From Acinetobacter sp. N54.MGS-139 (GTDB lineage Bacteria; Pseudomonadota; Gammaproteobacteria; Burkholderiales; Burkholderiaceae_F), in contig LARN01000046.1 in NCBI GenBank assembly GCA_000980495.1, positions 1 to 11,685 of the forward strand: a DNA stretch of 11,685 nucleotides, given 5' to 3'. The position numbers were made by a program, and so were the translations under genes. Shown here in pieces: positions 1-5,509 of the stretch. The first letter of the stretch is position 1, and each line of letters opens with the position of its first letter. A model generated the notes under the pieces. The model worked only from the letters and a program-made list of their open reading frames with translations, had not been told where the DNA came from and searched no databases.

Positions 1-80
1 CTGGAAGAAACGATCTTCTCAAGAGTAGCTTTGTCTTGTTCAGATAAGACGGGATTAAATTTGCGGGTACGACCGGCCAT
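1..80 (-). CDS. IS630-like transposase, N-terminal 26 codons (partial, runs off the left edge)
   Basis: The minus strand has ATG at 80-78, preceded 6 bases upstream by a perfect GGAGG-type Shine-Dalgarno (81-91). The frame stays open to the window edge. The encoded start is MAGRTRKFNPVLSEQDKATL followed by EKIVSS. The basic N-terminus and the 'LSEQDKATLEKIVSS' stretch resemble the N-terminal helix-turn-helix region of IS630/Tc1-mariner family transposases, which commonly read 'LT/S-E-E-R-A-x-L-E-x-I-A-x-S'. The DDE catalytic domain would lie outside the window, so activity cannot be judged. It could instead be a short DNA-binding protein, but its position at a disrupted gene favours a transposase. 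Confidence 0.55.
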   Translation of the reverse strand, partial: MAGRTRKFNPVLSEQDKATLEKIVSS

Positions 81-102
81 GAAATTCCTCCATTCATGGC
101 CG
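74..102 (-). promoter_or_regulatory. Hairpin in the transposase leader enclosing the RBS and start codon
   Basis: A perfect 10-base inverted repeat (74-83 against 93-102, CGGCCATGAA/TTCATGGCCG) has a 9-base loop. In the minus-strand RNA the loop holds the GGAGGA ribosome binding site, and the transposase AUG is in the 3' arm. A transcript covering both arms should therefore hide the translation start. The TATAAT just upstream would start transcription inside the 5' arm, near 97, so the element's own mRNA would carry only about half of that arm. This matches the known IS10/IS50 logic in which read-through transcripts fold shut. The fold is read from sequence; the role is inferred. Confidence 0.6.
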
Positions 103-103
103 T

Positions 104-109
104 ATTATA
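104..109 (-). promoter_or_regulatory. Putative transposase promoter -10 (TATAAT)
   Basis: A consensus TATAAT lies on the minus strand, 24 bases upstream of the transposase ATG. With usual spacing it gives a start site near base 97. The -35 region is poor: no good TTGACA match lies at 16-18 bases, and the upstream DNA is simply AT-rich. Confidence 0.45.
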
Positions 110-153
110 CTTCTTATTCTAATTAGATAACGTAATTTTAGAATTTTATACTA

Positions 154-1623
154 GGTGCCCAGCAGATCGCAACAGTCAGCCGCAATCATGCCTTTAGCCC
201 CAAAGAAGCTGTCTCCTCGGTATTTATTGTTCGAAATGATCGTAAAGATCTTCAAAAAATTACTGATTTGAAGGGCCGAGTGCTTTCAGCTACCGAGCCT
301 CATGACTTTGACGGCATGCTTGTTGGAATGGGAGAGATCGCGACAAGAGGCTTTGACCCGGATACTTTTTTCTCTAAAACGCTCTTCTCTCATTATCAAT
401 ATCCAGACGTGGCGACATATGTTAAGGTCGGAGCTGCCGATGTAGGAATTCTGGGAACCTGTCAATACGAAAAGCTTCTTACAACCGGACAAATCCAGCC
501 CGGTGAGTTTAGAGTTTTAGAGGCTAAGAATAATACGGAAGCATGTATTCGTTCCACGGAACGCTACCCTGATACGGTTTTTTATGCTCTTGATACAGCT
601 CCCATCGATGAGGTAAAAGCGGTATCCCTTTCTCTGCTTTCGATGCCGAAGGGTGAATTTGACTTCGAATGGGTTCCGGCCAGTGGCTTCTTGAAGGTCT
701 ACGATCTAATGAAATCGCTAAAACTCGGCCCTTATGAGCATTTGCGAGAAACAACTGTTAAGGACTTCATCCTTTCTCATCAGAAAGAACTTCTCTTAGC
801 TGCATTGCTTCTTTGCGCGATATTGGTCCATGTAGTTCGAGTCAATTGGCTCGTAAATCGCCGTACGGAAGAGTTAAAGTTTGCTTTAGCCGTCCAGCGA
901 GCGACAGAACGAAAGGCTCGGGAAAACCGCCAAAAACTAGACCTTCTCGAAAAAAGCCGCGTGATCTCCCAAATGAGCTCGATTTTTGCCCACGAAGTCA
1001 AACAACCGATCACAAACCTGATTTACTACGCCAGCGCGCTTTCCCTGCTTCTGCAGCAGCTTGGGGTAAAAGACGACAGAGTGGAATACGCCTTAAAACA
1101 GATGAACAGCCAGGCTAAAAGAACGAGGGATATTGTGGAACACGTTCGTTCATATGCTAAACACAAGGCCAATCGATCGGAAGTTTTTAATTTAGTGGAA
1201 GTCATTCGACGCGCGATCAACAGTATTAACAAAGAGGAAATAGAAGGCGTCCAAACCACGGCAAACTTACCGCAAGAAGCAATTGCCGTCGGCGACTCTT
1301 TTGAAATCGAACTTGCTGTTCTGAATGTTCTAAAAAATGCACTAAAAGCTGCAAAAAACAGCCTGAATCCTCAAACCTCTGTTTCTGTGACTGCTCAAAA
1401 GCACATGTGGAAAATAACGATAACGGATAATGGTCCCAAGATTTCGGAAGAAATTTTTTCCGCATTGGGACGGCCGACTTCAACAAGTAAAAAAGACGGC
1501 CTCGGTGTCGGCCTTTCCATCGTACTAAGTATTATCGAAAATAACGGCGGTCATCTGACGTTCCGACGGATCGAACCAAACGGAATCGCTGTGGACTTGT
1601 TCGTAAAGAAAAAGGAAGAATAA
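154..1623 (+). pseudogene. TtrS-like PhnD-domain sensor histidine kinase, 5' end removed by the IS
   Basis: The frame is open from 142, after TAG at 139-141. Recognisable protein begins near 154 (GAQQIATVSRNHAFSPKEAV...), the middle of a phosphonate-binding-protein (PhnD)-type periplasmic domain. Numbering from the TTG at 268: domain remnant to about 155; one membrane helix at about 174-196; a charged linker; DHp helix with phospho-acceptor His242 in HEVKQP; ATPase N-box Asn357; G1 box with Asp387 (DNGP); G2 box GLGVGLS from 411. PhnD domain, one helix and kinase is the layout of the tetrathionate sensor TtrS. The kinase half looks intact, but the start codon, signal peptide and first part of the sensor are gone, and no start with a convincing RBS replaces them. 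A soluble or mis-inserted kinase made from an internal start (TTG 268, ATG 316) is possible but would not sense normally. The cognate regulator follows 3 bases after the stop. Confidence 0.75.
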
Positions 1624-1626
1624 GAA

Positions 1627-2247
1627 ATGTCTAATCAAATGCTCAGTCCTGTCGTTCGAATCGTTGATGATGACGCCTCAGTTTGTGAATCCCAATCGTT
1701 TTTTCTTCAGTTGGCAGGATTTAGAACTCGATCTTTCTCAAGCGCCGAAGACTTTTTAAGGGATGATGATGCAGAGGCCCCCGGCTGTATCATTCTTGAC
1801 GTTCGCATGGGCGGAATGACGGGTATAGAACTTCAGCAGGAATTAAATCGACGCGGCTCTGATCTTCCGATTATCTTTTTATCAGCCCATGGTGATATCG
1901 AAATGGCGATGAGCTGCGTTGAAGCCGGCGCTTTTAATTTTTTGGTTAAACCGCCTGAACCGGAAAAACTCCAGTCTCTCGTCACTAAGGCAGTTGAAAA
2001 GAACCGCATGGAGCGCCGTCAAAAAGCTCATGCCCTAAACCTCAAGAGACTCTTTGACACCTTGACCACAGCTGAAAAGAACATCTCTTATCAGCTGGCT
2101 AAAGGCTTAAGCAATCCTCAAATCGCCAAACTCTTAGGAATTTCGGAACGTACCGTTCAAACCCACAGAGCCAGAGTCTACGGCAAGCTCGATATAGAGA
2201 ATCCAGTAGAACTTAATGATTTCTTGCACGAGATGGAAGAAGCATGA
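1627..2247 (+). CDS. FixJ/NarL-type response regulator, TtrR-like
   Basis: A 206-residue response regulator. The receiver domain (about 8-126) has the acidic triad DDD at 14-16, phospho-acceptor Asp58 (ILDVRMGGMTG), the switch residue Ser86 (FLSAHGD) and Lys108 (VKPP). A linker of about 20 residues leads to a LuxR/FixJ helix-turn-helix (about 146-200, 'LSNPQIAKLLGISERTVQTH'). This size and layout match TtrR and FixJ, which activate transcription once phosphorylated by a membrane kinase. The start at 1627 has an AAGGAAG ribosome site overlapping the kinase stop. The gene is intact although its kinase partner is truncated by the IS, so the regulator may be silent, activated by another kinase, or driven by transcription from the IS end. 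Its likely targets are the two flavoprotein genes downstream. TtrR is an analogy, not evidence that tetrathionate is the ligand. Confidence 0.88.
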   Translation: MSNQMLSPVVRIVDDDASVCESQSFFLQLAGFRTRSFSSAEDFLRDDDAEAPGCIILDVRMGGMTGIELQQELNRRGSDLPIIFLSAHGDIEMAMSCVEAGAFNFLVKPPEPEKLQSLVTKAVEKNRMERRQKAHALNLKRLFDTLTTAEKNISYQLAKGLSNPQIAKLLGISERTVQTHRARVYGKLDIENPVELNDFLHEMEEA

Positions 2248-3614
2248 TCAGAAGACGTGAAATCCTTGCCCTTCCTTTGCTGGGAGTAGTCCCGAGAGTC
2301 ATTGCTCAGAATTTTCACTGCGGAATTCTGGTCGTCGGCGCAGGCGGTGCCGGATTGGCGGCGGCGTTAGAGGCTTCAGCCTATTCGGATTCCGTTGTCT
2401 TAATCGAAAAAGAATCTTTTATAGGCGGAGATACACTTTACTCAGGCGGATTTTTCAACGCCCCCAACACGGAGTTCCAAAATCGTAAAGGCATCAAAGA
2501 CAGCGAAGAATTTTATCTGCAGCAAATTACACAGTCCGCTAACGGCCGAGGCAATCCAAAAGTCCAGACGAAGTTGGCAAAGGAAGCTGCTAACACTTTA
2601 AATTGGCTGAGAAAAAACGGCGTCACTTTTGGAGATGAAATTTATCAAATTTACGGCTCCGGTTATCGCCGTAGTCATAAGCCTGTCACTGCGCTCGGTT
2701 CTTCCTATGTTCAGAATTTAGCAGCAGCTTGTCTTAAAAACGGAGTCTCCATTCGAACTTCCACTCGACTGGAATCTTTTGAAGTCCTCCCAAATCAAAA
2801 GGGATTTCGCGTCACCATCTCTTCAAAGGGAGTAAGTTCAGTGATTACCTCACGAGCTTTAATCCTATGTGCCGGAGGTTTTGCAAACAATCCTGAGCTT
2901 ATTCGTCGATACGTTCCGAATCTAAATTTCAAGTATTCCGATTCACGCGGAACAGGAGAAGTTCTCCAGAGGGCAATTGAAGCCGGCGTTCAGGTAGAAA
3001 ACATGGATGCAGTTGAATGTATCCCTGAGGGCTCCATTCTCAGTAAATACTCGGCCAGACTGTATGCAATGGCACCCGGAACTGTCTTTATTAATGAGGA
3101 TGGTGAACGCTTTGTCGATGAAGCCGCAACACGCAAAACCATCTCCGAAGCTTTGATCAAGCAAGGTGCAAAACGCTGTTGGACAATCGTTGATATCAGG
3201 AGCGTTAAAAGGCTGGACAAAAGCCAGCAGAAAAATCTCTATCGAGCTTACTTCGCCGGTCAGGTTTGGAAGAACGATACGTTAGAAACGTTATGCAAAG
3301 ACATTAACGTTCCTTTCGAGAAGGTCAAGGCTTCTTTTGAACAAGTCGATCCGAGACATCGTCCGAGCGTTGCGCCTTTTTGGGCGGTTCGCATGTATCC
3401 GTGGATTCATTACACCTTAGGTGGAATCTCTATCAACGAGCAGGCAGAATGTCTAAATAAATTCGGAATTCCTATCCCCGGCCTGTATGCCGCAGGACAA
3501 ATTACCGGCAGTGTTCACGGTGAAAACAGACTTGGCGGAAACGGCCTTACTGATGCGTTTACATTTGGACGCATCGCCGGCAAAAACGCAGCAAGATGGA
3601 TTAAAGAAAACTGA
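2244..3614 (+). CDS. Tat-exported FAD-dependent reductase, fumarate/urocanate reductase superfamily
   Basis: A 456-residue flavoprotein that probably reduces a periplasmic unsaturated acid in anaerobic respiration. The start overlaps the regulator stop by 4 bases (ATGA), so translation is probably coupled. The N-terminus has a twin-arginine-like signal (MIRRREILALPLLG, possible cleavage after Ala21). FAD binding: GAGGAG at 32-37, Glu55 at the end of the second strand, GGDTLYSGG at 61-69. Three fumarate-reductase catalytic positions are kept: Arg297 in ATRKT (the proton-donor Arg of flavocytochrome c3), His389 in IHYTLGG and Arg429 in HGENRLGGNG. The segment that in fumarate reductase holds the other carboxylate (His then Thr-Glu) instead reads VECIPEGS near 257-264, so the substrate probably differs from fumarate. 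There is no heme or FMN domain, unlike FccA and UrdA, and no cytochrome gene nearby. FAD-dependent reductase is secure; the substrate is unknown. Confidence 0.85.
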   Translation: MIRRREILALPLLGVVPRVIAQNFHCGILVVGAGGAGLAAALEASAYSDSVVLIEKESFIGGDTLYSGGFFNAPNTEFQNRKGIKDSEEFYLQQITQSANGRGNPKVQTKLAKEAANTLNWLRKNGVTFGDEIYQIYGSGYRRSHKPVTALGSSYVQNLAAACLKNGVSIRTSTRLESFEVLPNQKGFRVTISSKGVSSVITSRALILCAGGFANNPELIRRYVPNLNFKYSDSRGTGEVLQRAIEAGVQVENMDAVECIPEGSILSKYSARLYAMAPGTVFINEDGERFVDEAATRKTISEALIKQGAKRCWTIVDIRSVKRLDKSQQKNLYRAYFAGQVWKNDTLETLCKDINVPFEKVKASFEQVDPRHRPSVAPFWAVRMYPWIHYTLGGISINEQAECLNKFGIPIPGLYAAGQITGSVHGENRLGGNGLTDAFTFGRIAGKNAARWIKEN

Positions 3615-3676
3615 AAAGAAATCGCTTTTTCTCCCAAACCTCCCTTCTCTCTGCAACAAGGCTTCCGAAATTTAGA

Positions 3677-3694
3677 AATTGTCAAGAGACAATT
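3677..3694. promoter_or_regulatory. Dyad AATTGTC-N4-GACAATT upstream of the second flavoprotein
   Basis: A perfect 7-base inverted repeat with spacer AAGA, 82-99 bases before the start codon at 3776 and 62 bases after the previous stop. It could be a transcription-factor operator or a small mRNA hairpin. The core TTGTC-N4-GACAA recurs at 8327-8340 upstream of the M16 peptidase. No convincing sigma70 promoter could be placed between the dyad and the gene. A TGGCAC near 3730 does not have the spacing of a sigma54 promoter. Confidence 0.4.
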
Positions 3695-3775
3695 AGCCGA
3701 CGCTTTCTGTTTATCGGATATTTAACCTTGGCACTGAAACGAATCTTCGCTTCATTTCCAAGGAGAAATAATTTT

Positions 3776-5263
3776 ATGCAAACATCTCGTCGTTCTATCC
3801 TCAAAGGCAGCATCCTCGCCTCCTTAGCCGGCACAATGGGTGCTACTGCTATGAGCGCTTCTGCTGCAGAAAAACAGGCTGCCCTTCCGAAGAAGGAATA
3901 TGACCTAGTCATCTGCGGTTTAGGTATCGGTGGTATCGTCACCGCCATCCGCGCAGCTCAGGACGGCTTGAAACCGGTTATTCTCGAAAAGATGAGTTCT
4001 GCTTCGGGTAACACCATTTACTCTGCAGGCTTCATGCTTGGCGTCAACACCAAGATGCAGCAGGAAAAGAAGCTTGAAACCGGCGACACCGTAGATAAAT
4101 TCTACGAAGACATGATGAAGGTTTCTCAAGGCCGAGGGGATCCCAAACTCACACGCCTTGTTGCTGAAAAAGCAGACGAGACACTGAACTGGCTGCATGA
4201 CTACGTCGGCGTTAAATATGCCGTCGGCATGAAGCTTGTTTGGCCGATGCTCCAGCGTGCTCACCTCACTATCGGAGAAAAGAAGCCCGGCGGTACACAG
4301 CTGATGCTCTATTTACTGGCTAAAGCCAAAGAACTTAATGTTCCTATCGTCTACAACGCCAAAGCGGTCGAACTGCTCGACAACCCTCAAAACGGTAAAG
4401 TTATCGGAGTTAAAGTTAAGAGCAAAGAGGGGTTCGAAGAATACTTCGGCAAATACGGCGTCGTCATGGCTACCGGCGGTTTCTCCGCCAACAAGATGAT
4501 GCTGACAATGATGGCAGGCGTTCCTGCCGCCAACATGCCGGTTCGCGGTTCCCACTCTGTTACCGGCGAAAGCATTCTTTTAACCGGCCCATATTTCCCG
4601 AAAGTTGTTAACGTTGACCAATACCACTGCGGACCGATCCACGGACCTACAGGCGCTAACCCGCTAAACATCGTTAACACCGGTATTGCCGTTTCTAAGG
4701 AAACAAAGCGCTACACCGATGAAGGCAAGACCTATGTCCAGATGTCTCGTGACACAGCCGCATTGACTCGTGACAACTGGGGCTACATGATTGTTGACGA
4801 AGATACGCACAATCTTCCGATGCTGAAGAATGACTGGTTCTCTTATTCTTCTCATAAGGCGCCTGTCTATAAGGCCGATACGATCGAAGGTTTAGCTAAG
4901 GAAGCCGGACTGAATCCTGTTGAGCTGAAGAAAGTTGTCGACGAATACAATGCCGCTCTGAAAGCCGGCAAGCTCGGCGAACTGACACCTCCCAACACTC
5001 ACAAGAATCCGCGTCCGATCCTTAGGGCTCCCTTCTATGCCGTTCCGTTCCAGGGCGGTATGACAGCTACCTTCGGCGGTCCGCTCATCAATACGAACGG
5101 TCAGGTTCTTGACACGGAAGGACGTCCGGTTCCGGGTCTCTTCGCAGTCGGCAACGCAGCAGGCGGTTTGTTCTATGACAACTACGTCGGCGGCGCTCAG
5201 CTGACATCTGCTTCCGTTATCGGCCGTCAGATCGCCGACTACGTCAAGACATTGGCGAAGTAA
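3776..5263 (+). CDS. Tat-exported FAD-dependent oxidoreductase with a non-canonical active site
   Basis: A 495-residue flavoprotein. I chose the ATG at 3776 because an AAGGAG site ends 10 bases before it and the protein then opens with a near-consensus Tat signal (SRRSILK at 4-10, cleavage near 28-31, SASAA). A longer frame from 3728 would bury this signal. FAD binding: GLGIGG at 48-53, Glu71, then NTIYSAGF. The C-terminal FAD segment is LFAVGNAAGGLFYDNYVGG (455-473). Where fumarate reductases have H-T-M-G-G and E-N-R-L-G-G, this protein has ATFGG (431-435) and DNYVGG (468-473): the substrate His and Arg are replaced by Ala431 and Tyr470. The usual TTR proton-donor segment reads DEGKTYVQMSRD (315-326). 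This pattern is closer to TcuA-like (tricarballylate dehydrogenase) and related flavoproteins with 'YPGG' ends. Export suggests a periplasmic respiratory reductase, but a dehydrogenase is not excluded. The substrate is unknown. Confidence 0.85.
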   Translation: MQTSRRSILKGSILASLAGTMGATAMSASAAEKQAALPKKEYDLVICGLGIGGIVTAIRAAQDGLKPVILEKMSSASGNTIYSAGFMLGVNTKMQQEKKLETGDTVDKFYEDMMKVSQGRGDPKLTRLVAEKADETLNWLHDYVGVKYAVGMKLVWPMLQRAHLTIGEKKPGGTQLMLYLLAKAKELNVPIVYNAKAVELLDNPQNGKVIGVKVKSKEGFEEYFGKYGVVMATGGFSANKMMLTMMAGVPAANMPVRGSHSVTGESILLTGPYFPKVVNVDQYHCGPIHGPTGANPLNIVNTGIAVSKETKRYTDEGKTYVQMSRDTAALTRDNWGYMIVDEDTHNLPMLKNDWFSYSSHKAPVYKADTIEGLAKEAGLNPVELKKVVDEYNAALKAGKLGELTPPNTHKNPRPILRAPFYAVPFQGGMTATFGGPLINTNGQVLDTEGRPVPGLFAVGNAAGGLFYDNYVGGAQLTSASVIGRQIADYVKTLAK

Positions 5264-5275
5264 CACGATTTTTAA

Positions 5276-5294
5276 GCCGACCTTTTAGGTCGGC
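5276..5294 (+). other. Hairpin just after the second flavoprotein gene
   Basis: A perfect 7-base stem GCCGACC/GGTCGGC with loop TTTTA begins 12 bases after the stop codon. It lacks a following T-run, so it is not a classical terminator. It may protect the mRNA 3' end or work with the terminator next to it. Confidence 0.4.
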
Positions 5295-5309
5295 ACCTCA
5301 AACCACTGT

Positions 5310-5348
5310 AAACCGTCTTCTAATCTTCTCAGAAGACGGTTTCATTTT
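5310..5348 (+). terminator. Intrinsic terminator of the flavoprotein unit
   Basis: A perfect 12-base stem (5310-5321 against 5331-5342, AAACCGTCTTCT/AGAAGACGGTTT) has a 9-base loop and is followed by TTTCATTTT. The arms begin with AAA and end with TTT, so it may also stop read-through from the convergent peptidase gene on the minus strand. Confidence 0.75.
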
Positions 5349-5423
5349 CCATCAAAGAGAAAGGCAGTACCTCAACCATCCAAAATCAATAAGTTACTTA
5401 AAAGTTAAATTCTCAATGCTTGA

Positions 5424-5456
5424 GGAAAAGAAGAAAAGAGCCGAGTTTTTAGGCTC
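5424..5456 (-). terminator. Intrinsic terminator of the M16 peptidase gene
   Basis: On the minus strand, about 54 bases past the peptidase stop, GAGCC/GGCTC (5456-5452 with 5442-5438) form a 5-base stem with a 9-base loop, followed by TTTTCTTCTTTTCC. The stem is short but the T-rich tail and position fit. Confidence 0.55.
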
Positions 5457-5509
5457 AGCTCTCAAAATCTCAATAAACGGCAGTCAAATTTCCCTGACGA
5501 CCTCTGAAA

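Larger units (their letters stand above)
1..153 (-). mobile_element. End fragment of an IS630-like insertion sequence
   Basis: This is the terminal part of an insertion sequence whose body lies left of the window. It contains the transposase start, its leader and about 45 AT-rich terminal bases. The boundary is inferred from the neighbour: a PhnD-type coding frame is readable on the plus strand from about 154 and is lost further left, where an in-frame TAG lies at 139-141. IS630 elements insert at TA and duplicate it. TA dinucleotides at 147-148, 149-150 and 152-153 are candidate junctions, and I cannot choose between them without the other end of the element. The family assignment rests only on the short transposase N-terminus. 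Confidence 0.55.

Noticed and set aside
1627..2247. Calling the two-component system a true tetrathionate system (ttrSR)
   Set aside because: The layout is the same, but the neighbouring genes are flavoproteins and there are no ttrA, ttrB or ttrC genes in the window, so the ligand cannot be inferred from the name.
3729..3750. TGGCAC ... TTCGC resembling a sigma54 promoter before the second flavoprotein
   Set aside because: The two boxes are 11 bases apart instead of the required 5 and the second is not TTGC, so it does not fit the -24/-12 arrangement.
3728..3775. Upstream extension of the second flavoprotein
   Set aside because: The extension would put 16 residues before the Tat signal and lacks an RBS, whereas AAGGAG precedes the ATG at 3776.
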